Source: a bacterium (GTDB lineage Bacteria > KSB1 > UBA2214). Taken from it: DNA of 40,267 nucleotides. Made by a program: the position numbers and the translations under genes. The stretch is from the NCBI GenBank assembly GCA_029560815.1, contig JAKQKF010000365.1, positions 1 to 40,267 on the forward strand. Direction: 5' to 3'. Of the stretch, positions 31,056 to 39,945 are shown in pieces (the first letter of the stretch is position 1; each line of letters begins with the position of its first letter). The notes beneath the pieces were generated by a model. It ran no database searches, was not told where the DNA came from, and worked only from the letters and a program-made list of their open reading frames with translations.

Positions 31056-32165
31056 ATGGAAGAGAATCTCGCATTCAGGGAAATCGCCATCGTCGGTGTG
31101 GGATTGATCGGTGGATCACTAGGACTTGCGCTCAAACGCAAGGGATACAAGGGCGTGCTGACAGGCGTCGACACCGCGGAGGTGCTCGCGCTGGCCCTGC
31201 AGCGCGGCGCCATCGACAAAGGCTATGAACCGGCTGCGATCGCCGAGGCCCTCGCCGGTGCTGATCTGGTCTTCCTCTGCACTCCGGTTTCAGGCATCTT
31301 GCAGCATTTGCAAAGCATCGGCGCCTATGTCCGGCCCGGCACCCTCATCACCGATGTCGGCAGCACCAAGCGCAAGATCGTCGAAACCGCCAATATCCAC
31401 CTCCCCTCACAGTGCGATTTCATCGGCGGCCATCCCATGGCCGGCTCCGAGTTCAAGGGCATGGAGGCAGCCGACGCCTTTCTCTTCGAGAACACGACCT
31501 GGGTGCTCACCCCGGCCAAGCCGATGCGGGAGGAGCAGCGCAAGGCTATCGGCGAACTGGTGGAGATGACCGGCGCCCTGGTGCTGCTGATCTCTCCCCA
31601 TCTTCACGACGAGATCGCCGCTGCGGTCAGCCACCTGCCGCAGATGGCGGCGATCGCACTGATGAGCCTGGCGGCCCAGCGCCAGACCGAGAGCAGCCAT
31701 TTTCTCAAAATGGCCGCCGGCGGGTTCCGGGACATGACCAGAATCGCTTCCAGCCCCTTCAGTGTCTGGGAGGATATTATGGCTACAAATTATGATATGA
31801 TCGGCAGTTACATTGATGCGTACATAGAAGAACTTAAGCGGGTCAAGACCGCGCTGGATAAAAAAGAGATGCGCACCATCTTCGACCAGTCGGCGCGCAA
31901 CCGTCTCTCCATCCCCAGAGATACGCGCGGATTCTTCCGGCCGCATTTTGACATCTCCGTCGTTGTGCAGGACCGCCCCGGCATGCTCGCCACAATCGCC
32001 GGTTCCCTGCTCGAGAAGAATATCAACATCAAGGATATCGAAATCCTCAAGATCAGGGAGAACGAGGGCGGAACCATGCGGTTGGCCTTCGCCTCTGAAC
32101 TGGATCGGGAAATGGCGCTGGCGCTGCTCAAATCACGCGGACTCGAGTGCAGAAAGAGGGAATGA
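31056..32165 (+). CDS. tyrA: Prephenate dehydrogenase with C-terminal ACT domain
   Basis: A 369-residue NAD-dependent enzyme that converts prephenate to 4-hydroxyphenylpyruvate, the precursor of Tyr. The N-terminal Rossmann motif is GVGLIGGS (residues 14-21), followed by STKRKIVE, FIGGHPMAGSE (the substrate-binding His-Pro-Met-Ala-Gly loop) and FRDMTRIA. The last about 75 residues are an ACT domain (VVVQDRPGMLATIAGSLLEKNINIKDIEI), likely an allosteric Tyr site. Phe-branch prephenate dehydratase is not in the operon. aroA starts one base after its stop. Confidence 0.95.
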   Translation: MEENLAFREIAIVGVGLIGGSLGLALKRKGYKGVLTGVDTAEVLALALQRGAIDKGYEPAAIAEALAGADLVFLCTPVSGILQHLQSIGAYVRPGTLITDVGSTKRKIVETANIHLPSQCDFIGGHPMAGSEFKGMEAADAFLFENTTWVLTPAKPMREEQRKAIGELVEMTGALVLLISPHLHDEIAAAVSHLPQMAAIALMSLAAQRQTESSHFLKMAAGGFRDMTRIASSPFSVWEDIMATNYDMIGSYIDAYIEELKRVKTALDKKEMRTIFDQSARNRLSIPRDTRGFFRPHFDISVVVQDRPGMLATIAGSLLEKNINIKDIEILKIRENEGGTMRLAFASELDREMALALLKSRGLECRKRE

Positions 32166-32166
32166 C

Positions 32167-33453
32167 ATGAGCGATATTCTGATAAAACCGGCGCGCGCTG
32201 TCTCCGGCACATTTACCGTCCCCGGCGACAAGTCGATTTCGCACCGCGCTCTGATCCTATCCGCCATGGCGGAGGGTAAAAGCAAGATCAGCGGCCTCTC
32301 CGATGCCAGGGATGTGGCCAGCACCCGGCAGTGTATTGAAAAGCTGGGCATCAAGATCTCCAGCCTCAAGGGGGGGATCATCGCTGTCGCCGGCAAGGGC
32401 AAATACGGCTTTCGCGAAGCCAAAGCACCGCTCGATGCCGGCAATTCCGGCAGCACCATCCGTCTGCTCAGCGGCGTTGCCGCCGCGCAGCCCTTCACGA
32501 CCACGATCACCGGGGATGAGTCGCTTTGCCGCCGGCCGATGCGGCGCATCATCGAGCCCCTTGAACAGATGGGGGCCCATATCGAGAGCAACGGATACAA
32601 GGCTCCGCTGGTGATCCGGGGTGGTGCACTGCGCTCGATCGATTATGCATCGACCATCGCCAGCGCCCAGGTCAAGTCCTGCATCCTGCTGGCCGGTCTC
32701 TACGCCAACGGCACCACGCGCGTCACCGAGCCGAGCCCGTCGCGTGACCATACCGAGCGCATGCTCGAATCTTTCGGAGTCAAGGCGCGTTTCTCCCAGT
32801 CCGGCGCCGGCGTCCAGGGGCCGGCTACGCTGCAGGCCTGCGATGTCACCATTCCGGGCGACCTCTCTTCGGCCTCCTTTTTCCTCGTCATGGCCTCCCT
32901 TCTCGCCGATTCGGAGATCACCATCCAGCAGGTGAGCGTCAATCCGACCCGTATGGGGATCTATGATGCCCTGTCGGCGATGGGCGCGATGATCCAGGCC
33001 TCACCCGCAGTCATACTGCAGGGTGAACCGCGCGCCGATCTGAGCGTGCGCAGCAGCAAACTCCATGCGGCGGCCCTGGGCGGTTCCATGATCCCCCGCA
33101 TCATCGACGAGATCCCTGTCCTCGCTGTGGCGGCCACCCAGGCTCAGGGCGTCACGACCATTCGCGATGCCGGCGAACTGCGCCTCAAGGAATCGGACCG
33201 CCTCGCCGCTATCTGCAAAAATCTTTCCGCCATGGGGGCCAATATCCGCGAGACCAAAGATGGCATGATCATCACGGGACCGACGCCCCTGCACGGGGCC
33301 GAAATCGATAGCTATGATGACCACCGCATCGCCATGGCCTTCGCTGTCGCCGGATTGATCGCTTCCGGCGAAACCCTGATTAAAAACGGCACGTGCACCG
33401 AGATCTCCTTTCCCGGCTTTTTCGGGCTCCTGGACCGGATCCGCCATGATTAG
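32167..33453 (+). CDS. aroA: 3-phosphoshikimate 1-carboxyvinyltransferase (EPSP synthase)
   Basis: A 428-residue enzyme, matching the usual length, that transfers enolpyruvyl from PEP to shikimate 3-phosphate. Key motifs are VPGDKSISHRALILSAMAEGKS (Lys and Ser that bind phosphate), DAGNSGSTIRLLSG, the active-site loop RRPMRRIIEPLEQMG, SAQVKSCILLAGLYANG, and RLKESDRLAAICKNLSAMGA. The DAGNSGSTIR loop has Ser where class I enzymes have NAGTAMRP, so it is probably a class II enzyme. ATG lies one base after the tyrA stop, and it overlaps aroE by 8 bases. Confidence 0.96.
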   Translation: MSDILIKPARAVSGTFTVPGDKSISHRALILSAMAEGKSKISGLSDARDVASTRQCIEKLGIKISSLKGGIIAVAGKGKYGFREAKAPLDAGNSGSTIRLLSGVAAAQPFTTTITGDESLCRRPMRRIIEPLEQMGAHIESNGYKAPLVIRGGALRSIDYASTIASAQVKSCILLAGLYANGTTRVTEPSPSRDHTERMLESFGVKARFSQSGAGVQGPATLQACDVTIPGDLSSASFFLVMASLLADSEITIQQVSVNPTRMGIYDALSAMGAMIQASPAVILQGEPRADLSVRSSKLHAAALGGSMIPRIIDEIPVLAVAATQAQGVTTIRDAGELRLKESDRLAAICKNLSAMGANIRETKDGMIITGPTPLHGAEIDSYDDHRIAMAFAVAGLIASGETLIKNGTCTEISFPGFFGLLDRIRHD

Positions 33454-34318
33454 CACGCGCACCAGGCTGTTTGGAGTGATCGGTGATCGGGTCTCCCACA
33501 GCCTATCGCCGCTCATGCACAACTACTTTTTCAAGCTGTTCGGACTCGACGGTGCCTATTTCGCGTTCAGGACGGAGGGGGAGAGGCTGGCCGAAGCCAT
33601 CACCGGCGCCCGCGCCCTCTCATTATCCGGCCTCAATGTCACCATTCCGCACAAAGCCGCCGTCGTGCCGCTTTGCGATTACCGTTCGCCGGAGGTGGAA
33701 CTGCTCGGCGTGGCCAATACCCTGGTTTTCCGCGATGACAAGATCCATGCCTTCACCACCGACCATATCGGCTTTACCTGCTCCCTTGGGGAGGAGAAAG
33801 ACCGCTTCAGCGGCAGCCGGGTTCTTCTTTTCGGAGCCGGGGGCTCCGCGCGCGCTGTCGCCTTCGCCCTCGCCAGGCTGGGGATCGTTCATCTCACCAT
33901 CGTCAACCGGTCGCGGGAGAGGGCGGAGGCGCTTGCCGATTTTTGCCGCAAGCAGTTGAATCTTCTTTCCGTGCGCACCCTCAGCCCGCTCGATCCGGCC
34001 CTCGGCGGCGAGATCAGCTCCGCCGCCATTCTGATCAATGCCACCGCGTGCGGCCTCTTTCCCCACATCGACGAGACGCCCCTGAGCGCCTTCGACCTGA
34101 TCGGCCGGCGCCATTTCGTCTATGACCTGGTCTACAATCCGCGGCTGACCCGTTTCATGCGCGAAGCCGGAGCGAGGGGCGCAGCCGTGCAAGGGGGGCT
34201 GGAGATGCTGATTTTTCAGGGACTGGCCGCATTGAATCACTGGTTCTACAGCGATTACCGGCTTGAGCCGGCCGAGCTGAACAAACTGAAATCATTACTC
34301 AACCGCGAGCTGAGATGA
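33446..34318 (+). CDS. aroE: Shikimate dehydrogenase (NADP+)
   Basis: A 290-residue enzyme reducing 3-dehydroshikimate to shikimate. The start [17 protein letters not shown] binds substrate. The catalytic Lys70 is in [10 protein letters not shown] and the catalytic Asp106 in TTDHIGF, where most enzymes have NTDxxG, so the first position differs. [17 protein letters not shown] and INRS-like [11 protein letters not shown] are the NADP site. Overlaps aroA (8 bases) and aroC (4 bases), so translation is coupled. Confidence 0.94.
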   Translation: MISTRTRLFGVIGDRVSHSLSPLMHNYFFKLFGLDGAYFAFRTEGERLAEAITGARALSLSGLNVTIPHKAAVVPLCDYRSPEVELLGVANTLVFRDDKIHAFTTDHIGFTCSLGEEKDRFSGSRVLLFGAGGSARAVAFALARLGIVHLTIVNRSRERAEALADFCRKQLNLLSVRTLSPLDPALGGEISSAAILINATACGLFPHIDETPLSAFDLIGRRHFVYDLVYNPRLTRFMREAGARGAAVQGGLEMLIFQGLAALNHWFYSDYRLEPAELNKLKSLLNRELR

Positions 34319-35526
34319 TGCAAAAACTTCGCTTTCTCACCGCCGGCGAGTCGCACGGCCAGGGACTGGTCACAATTCTCGAGGGGATGCCCGCCGGCGT
34401 GCCCCTCACCGCGGCGGATATCACCCCCGATCTCAAGCGGCGCCAGCGCGGCTACGGGCGCGGCGGGCGCATGCAGATCGAGAAAGATGCCGTACGCATC
34501 CTTTCCGGCGTCCGCTACGGCAGGACCCTCGGCAGTCCGATCTCGATGTTCCTCGAGAATCTTGACTGGCCGAACTGGACCGAAAAAATGGCCCCGGAAA
34601 TGCCTGATCACCCCGTTGCTGCTCTGCACATGCCCCGGCCTGGCCACGCCGATTTTGCCGGCATGGTTAAGTACCGCCAGGAGGACCTGCGCAACATCCT
34701 TGAGCGCTCCTCCGCGCGCGAAACCGCCGCCCGCGTCGCCGCCGGCGCCGTCGCGCGCACTCTCCTGGCCGCGTTCGGAATCGCGATCAACAGCCATGTG
34801 ATCTCCATCCGTGGCATCCAGGCGAGCATCAGCGCAGCCGGTTTTTTCAAGGGACGGACGGCGCGCGCCCCCGAGCTGCTGGCCTCCTGGCGCACACTCA
34901 TGGCCCGGGTCGAATCCTCTCCGCTGGCCTGCGCCGACGCGGAAGCCGAAGCGAGGATGATCGCCGCCATCGATGCCGCCCGCGAAAAGGGCGACACCCT
35001 GGGCGGTGTGGTTGAAATCGTCGCCCTCGGCCTGTTTCCGGGCCTGGGCAGTCACGTGCACTGGGACCGGCGGCTCGACGCCATGCTCGCCGGCGCCCTG
35101 ATGAGCATTCCGGCCATCAAGGGGGTGGAGATCGGGCTCGGTTTCGGCGTCACCCTCAACCCGGGATCGCAGATCCATGACGAGATCTTTCACGATCCCG
35201 GGCAGGGCTTTTACCGCGGCGGCAACAACGCCGGCGGCATTGAAGGGGGGATGAGCAACGGTGAACCCCTCGTTCTGCGTGTTCACATGAAGCCTCTTCC
35301 GACCCTGGCGCGGCCGCTGCGCTCGGTCGATGTCGCCACTCTTCAGCCCCAGTCGGCCCACCACGAACGCGCCGACGTGTGCGCCGTGCCCGCCGCAGCC
35401 GTTGTCGCTGAAGCCATGACCGCCCTCATCCTCGCCGATGCCCTCTGTGTGAAACTGGGCGGGGATTCTCTCAGTGAAATGCAGCAGCATTACGCGAGCC
35501 TGGCCCATGTACCCCTGGGATGGTAA
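34315..35526 (+). CDS. aroC: Chorismate synthase
   Basis: A 403-residue FMN-dependent enzyme that eliminates phosphate from EPSP to form chorismate, last step of the common pathway. It starts [19 protein letters not shown], a nearly invariant opening, then [48 protein letters not shown], and the late [21 protein letters not shown] motif and [20 protein letters not shown]. The ATG overlaps the aroE stop; the 3' end overlaps the start of aroK by 20 bases. Confidence 0.97.
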   Translation: MMQKLRFLTAGESHGQGLVTILEGMPAGVPLTAADITPDLKRRQRGYGRGGRMQIEKDAVRILSGVRYGRTLGSPISMFLENLDWPNWTEKMAPEMPDHPVAALHMPRPGHADFAGMVKYRQEDLRNILERSSARETAARVAAGAVARTLLAAFGIAINSHVISIRGIQASISAAGFFKGRTARAPELLASWRTLMARVESSPLACADAEAEARMIAAIDAAREKGDTLGGVVEIVALGLFPGLGSHVHWDRRLDAMLAGALMSIPAIKGVEIGLGFGVTLNPGSQIHDEIFHDPGQGFYRGGNNAGGIEGGMSNGEPLVLRVHMKPLPTLARPLRSVDVATLQPQSAHHERADVCAVPAAAVVAEAMTALILADALCVKLGGDSLSEMQQHYASLAHVPLGW

Positions 35527-36043
35527 AAATATCTACTTTATGGGCTTTATGGGCACCGGCAAGAGCAAGGTGGGCCGGGCCTTCGCCCGTCTGCTCGGCT
35601 GGCCCTTCGCCGATTCCGACGACCTGATTGTCGCCCGGGCCGGCATGCCGGTCGATGAAATCTTCCGGCAAAGGGGCGAAGAGGGATTTCGCGCCCTTGA
35701 AGACGAGATCGTCGACGAGATCAGCCGGCGCTCGCAGTGGGTGATTTCCCTCGGCGGCGGCGCTGTCATGCGCGAGGGCAACTGGCAAAAGCTCGACGCC
35801 TCGGGTGTGACCATCTGCCTCGAAGCATCTCTCGAGGTGCTGACCAGACGGCTCGGCCGCAAGAACAACCGCCCTCTGGTCCGGGGCCTGACGGGTGAAG
35901 CCCTGGCCAGCCGCATCACTGAACTATACACGCTGCGTGCACCGGTCTACGCCCGGGCGCACTATCACTTTGAAAGTTTCGAGGAGGTGACCGCAGCGGA
36001 TCTGGCGGAACAGATCTTCCTCTACCTCCGGGATGAGCCATGA
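35507..36043 (+). CDS. aroK: Shikimate kinase
   Basis: About 178 residues, usual length, phosphorylating shikimate with ATP. The P-loop is [11 protein letters not shown], the shikimate-binding Asp pair is in DSDDLIV, the Gly-rich strand is [11 protein letters not shown], and the lid is NNRPLVRG. I use the ATG whose product begins [19 protein letters not shown], which overlaps aroC by 20 bases. A start at 35474 is possible but would extend the overlap and precede any family match. aroB overlaps its stop by 4 bases. Confidence 0.93.
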   Translation: MYPWDGKNIYFMGFMGTGKSKVGRAFARLLGWPFADSDDLIVARAGMPVDEIFRQRGEEGFRALEDEIVDEISRRSQWVISLGGGAVMREGNWQKLDASGVTICLEASLEVLTRRLGRKNNRPLVRGLTGEALASRITELYTLRAPVYARAHYHFESFEEVTAADLAEQIFLYLRDEP

Positions 36044-37146
36044 GGAGTGTGCAGGTGGAGCTGCAGCGGATGGTCTCGCCCATCCAGATCGGATTCGGGC
36101 TTATCGATCGGCTGCCGGAACTGCTGTCAAGGCACAACCTTCAGGGCGAGCTGGTCATCATTTCAGATGAACGCGTTGCCGGGCTCTATGGCGAGAAGGT
36201 TCTGACCAGGCTCGGCGCCGCCGGCAGACCCGCTCATCTCCTGCAGGTTCCGGAAGGGGAAGAGTCGAAATCACTGGCACAGTGCGAGGCGCTCTGGCGC
36301 AAGCTTATCGCGGGTGGTTTCAACCGTTCGGCGATCATCCTCGCCCTCGGAGGTGGCGTGGTCGGCGATCTCGCCGGATTCGTCGCTGCGACCTTTCTGC
36401 GCGGCGTCCGTCTTGTCCAGATTCCCACGACTCTGCTCGCCCAGGTCGACAGCAGCGTCGGCGGCAAGACCGGGATCAATCACTCCCTCGGCAAGAACCT
36501 CATCGGCGCCTTTCATCAGCCCGAACTGGTCTGCATCGATCCTGCACTGCTCTCCACCCTCCAGATTCGTGACCGCCTTGCCGGACTGGGTGAAGTGGTC
36601 AAATACGCATTGATCCGCGATCGCGCCCTCTTCACCCTGCTCTCCCTCAATCTCGAGGCTCTGGCCGGCCTCACCTATCCCGAACTTTGCGAGTCGGTCA
36701 TCGAAACCAGCTGTTCCATTAAAGCCGGCATTGTCGCCGCCGATGAGCGGGAGAGGGGGGAGCGGGCCCTGCTCAATTTCGGCCACACCATCGGGCACGC
36801 CCTCGAGGCGGCGGGGGGCTACAGCCATTTCCGCCATGGTGAAGCGGTGACCCGCGGCATGGCCGGGGCGATCTGGCTTTCGCGACGGACCGGCCGCATC
36901 CCGAGGGCGGAGGCCCAGGCGGCCCTCGACCTGCTCGCCCGTCTGGCGCCGCCGGCTCCTCCGCCCGGCCTGCAGCCGGCGGATCTGCTGGTCTATATGG
37001 CGCGCGATAAAAAACGCGACGCGGGTGGCCAAAACTGGATTCTGCTGGAAGGGATAGGCAGCGCTGTCATCACCCGCCTGGTCGACGAGGCGCTCTTGCC
37101 GCAGGCCCTTCAATTCGCCTGTGCCGCCGAATGGCGCGTTCCTTGA
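36040..37146 (+). CDS. aroB: 3-dehydroquinate synthase
   Basis: A 368-residue NAD- and zinc-dependent enzyme that cyclises DAHP to 3-dehydroquinate, second step of the pathway. Key motifs are LALGGGVVGDLAGFVAATFLRGV and QIPTTLLAQVDSSVGGKTGIN, the metal-binding GLGEVVKYALI, then LNFGHTIGHALEA (His ligand) and FRHGEAVTRGMAGA. A final DKKRD segment is present. Overlaps aroK by 4 bases; about 67 bases later aroQ follows. It is the normal class, with no fusion. Confidence 0.96.
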   Translation: MRSVQVELQRMVSPIQIGFGLIDRLPELLSRHNLQGELVIISDERVAGLYGEKVLTRLGAAGRPAHLLQVPEGEESKSLAQCEALWRKLIAGGFNRSAIILALGGGVVGDLAGFVAATFLRGVRLVQIPTTLLAQVDSSVGGKTGINHSLGKNLIGAFHQPELVCIDPALLSTLQIRDRLAGLGEVVKYALIRDRALFTLLSLNLEALAGLTYPELCESVIETSCSIKAGIVAADERERGERALLNFGHTIGHALEAAGGYSHFRHGEAVTRGMAGAIWLSRRTGRIPRAEAQAALDLLARLAPPAPPPGLQPADLLVYMARDKKRDAGGQNWILLEGIGSAVITRLVDEALLPQALQFACAAEWRVP

Positions 37147-37213
37147 TCAGAGGGGAAGAGGCAAAAGCCTGCCGCCCGCTGCTGGCAAACCACTGCTGCA
37201 GGAGGTATGAAGC

Positions 37214-37657
37214 ATGATCTCCATTCTCGTGATCCACGGTCCCAATCTCAATCTGCTCGGTGAGCGCGAACCCGGACACTACGGCCGCCGCACTCTGGCT
37301 GAACTCGACCGGGAGCTGTACTCGCAGGCGCAAAAGCTCGGCATCCGGTTGCTCATCCTCCAGTCCAATCATGAGGGAGTCCTCATCGATTTTATCCATG
37401 AGCAGCGCCGCACCGCCGCCGGTATTCTCATCAACCCCGGCGCCCTAACCCATTACAGTTATGCCCTGCGCGACGCCATCGCGGGCGTCAACCTCCCCGC
37501 CGTCGAAGTGCACCTCTCCGATATTCACAAACGGGAAGCGTTCCGCCGCAAGAGCGTCATCAGGGAGGTCTGCCTGGAGCAGGTCTCCGGCAAGGGTTTT
37601 GATTCCTATCTGGAGGGATTGAAACTATTGGTTGATTATATCGGCAAAAATGGTTAA
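37214..37657 (+). CDS. aroQ: 3-dehydroquinate dehydratase, type II
   Basis: A 147-residue dodecameric-type enzyme that dehydrates 3-dehydroquinate to 3-dehydroshikimate. It has the signature VIHGPNLNLLGEREPGHYG (catalytic Tyr and Arg), LQSNHEGVLIDFIHE, NPGALTHYSYALRDAI and VEVHLSDIHKREAFRRKSV (catalytic His). It is unrelated to the type I AroD. AGGAGGT is 8 bases before the ATG. Last gene of the aromatic operon; an AT-rich gap of about 267 bases follows, with no clear terminator. Confidence 0.97.
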   Translation: MISILVIHGPNLNLLGEREPGHYGRRTLAELDRELYSQAQKLGIRLLILQSNHEGVLIDFIHEQRRTAAGILINPGALTHYSYALRDAIAGVNLPAVEVHLSDIHKREAFRRKSVIREVCLEQVSGKGFDSYLEGLKLLVDYIGKNG

Positions 37658-37924
37658 TATAGTGCGCTGACCGGCGCGGAATTCCGGCGCAACTCGGGCT
37701 CCTCCATCTTGTATCAAAACGATTCATCAGGATCAAATTGCTTCAATTTATTGCCTCCGCGCGGCATCTTTTGCTCGGCAGGAATGATGGTTGCATTTTG
37801 GCTGTTATAACTTATTGTTAATCAATGCTGGTAACCGGCAAAAAACGGACTCCTGAGCGCTGTTATTGGCATGATTCATGCAATCCTCATTCGACGTTTT
37901 ACGCATAAACAGGAGGGCAACCAG

Positions 37925-39868
37925 ATGAGCCTTCGGCTACAGAATCAGCATCTTGTTCTTTTTGTGTTGTTCCTGGTAGTGGGAATTCCTGCGCTGCTTG
38001 CCGGGGCTGGCATCGAGCGGCCCTTCGATCCGGTTGTGGTCAAGGGCGCGCAGCTGGGTGATTTCCTCGGCGCCGACACCAGTGATATCTATGTCTATGT
38101 CTACAAAGAGGAGAGCTGGCAGCAGATCCCCTTCCAGATCGATCAGGTCGATTGGGACGCTGAAATGGCAGTATATAGTTACTTCGCCACCCACAACAGC
38201 GTACTCGATTCCCTGGATGAGCTCTGCTTCATGGCTGTGGACATGGGCGACAGCGTGGCTGACAACCGCTGGATCGGCGATATCGGTTCGACGCTATATC
38301 AGCGTTATCAGGTGGCCGCCTGGGATACCAGCGTGACCCCGGCCCGCAAATCCTTCGCCTATGTCTATCGTTCCGCCTCCATCACCCCCGCTTTCAGTTC
38401 CTACATGGCCTATGAGACCGGCATTGTGGGCGTTTCTGATACCGTCAGCGCCCAATCCTACATTTACGGGCAGAACGCCGAGGCCATTCCCGATTTTCTC
38501 AGCCTCATGGCGGGTGAAGAGCGCGGTCCGGATATTCTCGACCGCTGGAAGATCCGCTTCAAGGGCAGCATCGGCCCCTATTGGGGCACCCCCGGATATA
38601 TCGAAAGCGAGGATAGCGCCCTGCGCGAGGCCAGTCTTCAGGTACGCGCCGGTGCGGTTCGTGTTATTCACAGGCGCGAATTCGGCATCAACATGCAGGG
38701 CAATGAACTTCCGCTCTATCTCGGGATGGAATCGATCTTTTACCCGTGGTCCTACAAACTCGACCTGGTCAAGGAGGGGCTGCCCGGCTTCCTGGGCATG
38801 CAGGAGATGCGGCAAAGCATCGATTATCTGCCCAATATTGCCGGCTCTCTCTTTCACTGGTCCGGCGACCAGAACATCCCTGTGGACGGTGCGCAGGATA
38901 TCATTCCCGACCAGACTTTTGAAACCCCCGCTGTCAACTGGTTCATGGTGCAGGGCGATTTCGGCACGGCAGCCACTGTCTTCAAGATGCAACCCATCCC
39001 CGGCACCCTGCTCTCGCTCTATTACATCGATGATTCTTCCACCGAGAACGGAGCCGACCGGGACGCTATCGGCGATACCGGCGATATGATGGCCTGGGGC
39101 GAGAGCGGTGTGCAGCTTTTGGCGTCCGGTTCTGATCCGATCAATATCGAGGATGAAGAGGAGAATCTCACCGCCACATTCTACTATCTGCCGGGATATC
39201 ACACCGCGGCCTACGGCGACTCGCTCGCTGATTACACCCGCCATCCCCTTGAGGTCGTCGTCACTCCGCGCACCAATACCGTCATTCCGGTGGAGATGAC
39301 CGCCCTCAAGGCCAAGCAGGCCAAGGGGACCGTCCGTCTCGAGTGGACCACGCTCTCGGAATCCAATAATTATGGTTTTGACATCGAGCGCAAAAGCGCA
39401 GGGGAGACCGGCTGGCGAAAGATCGGCTTCGTCAAGGGCAACGGCACCAGCCAGATCGCCCACGCCTATCACTACACCGACACGGAACCCGTAACGGGTA
39501 CGAACAGCTACCGACTCAAGCAGATCGATCTTGACGGTCGCTCGGCCTATTCACCCGAGGTCGCTGTCGATATCCAGCTGCCGGAGCTGCTTGAGCTGGG
39601 GCAGAACTATCCCAATCCATTCAATCCGGGTACCGACATTACCTTCCAGCTCCCCGCAGGCGAGGATCAGCGTGTCATCATGGCTGTCTATAACCTGCTC
39701 GGGCAGAAGATCAGAACTCTGGTCGACGGCAATATGGAACCAGGCACCCACCACGTCCACTGGGACGGCCGCGACGACCGGGGGCTGAATGCCGTCTCCG
39801 GCGCCTATCTCTATCGCCTCCAGCTGGGTGCGCAGGTGCTCACCCGCAAAATGATCAAGATGCAGTAA
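37925..39868 (+). CDS. Large secreted protein with FlgD-like/type IX-sorting-type C-terminal domain
   Basis: About 647 residues. A signal peptide (LRLQNQHLVLFVLFLVVGIPALLAGAG) leads to a large domain of unknown function starting GIERPFDPVVVKGAQLGDF, with repeated YVYVYKEESWQQIPFQIDQVDWD-like beta segments. Near residue 460 a fibronectin-like domain begins (VEMTALKAKQAKGTVRLEWTT, YRLKQIDLDGRSAYS). The C-terminal about 85 residues are the ELGQNYPNPFNPGTDITFQLP...GAYLYRLQLG...RKMIKMQ tail, the FlgD-like Ig/type IX secretion sorting type. AGGAGGG precedes the ATG; an in-frame ATG 18 codons upstream is less likely. The function of the main domain is unknown; export across the outer membrane is inferred. 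Confidence 0.75.
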   Translation: MSLRLQNQHLVLFVLFLVVGIPALLAGAGIERPFDPVVVKGAQLGDFLGADTSDIYVYVYKEESWQQIPFQIDQVDWDAEMAVYSYFATHNSVLDSLDELCFMAVDMGDSVADNRWIGDIGSTLYQRYQVAAWDTSVTPARKSFAYVYRSASITPAFSSYMAYETGIVGVSDTVSAQSYIYGQNAEAIPDFLSLMAGEERGPDILDRWKIRFKGSIGPYWGTPGYIESEDSALREASLQVRAGAVRVIHRREFGINMQGNELPLYLGMESIFYPWSYKLDLVKEGLPGFLGMQEMRQSIDYLPNIAGSLFHWSGDQNIPVDGAQDIIPDQTFETPAVNWFMVQGDFGTAATVFKMQPIPGTLLSLYYIDDSSTENGADRDAIGDTGDMMAWGESGVQLLASGSDPINIEDEEENLTATFYYLPGYHTAAYGDSLADYTRHPLEVVVTPRTNTVIPVEMTALKAKQAKGTVRLEWTTLSESNNYGFDIERKSAGETGWRKIGFVKGNGTSQIAHAYHYTDTEPVTGTNSYRLKQIDLDGRSAYSPEVAVDIQLPELLELGQNYPNPFNPGTDITFQLPAGEDQRVIMAVYNLLGQKIRTLVDGNMEPGTHHVHWDGRDDRGLNAVSGAYLYRLQLGAQVLTRKMIKMQ

Positions 39869-39898
39869 ACCTGGCCGCCGCATGCGGAATGCAGGCAT

Positions 39899-39935
39899 AA
39901 AAAAAGCCGTCCCCCCATGGGGACGGCTTTTTTTT
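39899..39935. terminator. Bidirectional rho-independent terminator
   Basis: A perfect 9-bp stem (GCCGTCCCC/GGGGACGGC, loop CCAT) is flanked by seven A on the left and eight T on the right, so it works in both directions. It separates the secreted-protein gene from the convergent permease gene. Confidence 0.9.
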
Positions 39936-39945
39936 GTAGGTGTGA

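Noticed and set aside
37658..37924. Direct repeat CCGGCGC and AT-rich patches in the gap after aroQ, considered as terminator, promoter or small RNA
   Set aside because: The repeat lacks a T-run and forms no convincing stem; candidate -35 and -10 boxes have wrong spacing. Nothing here is supportable beyond the SD of the next gene.
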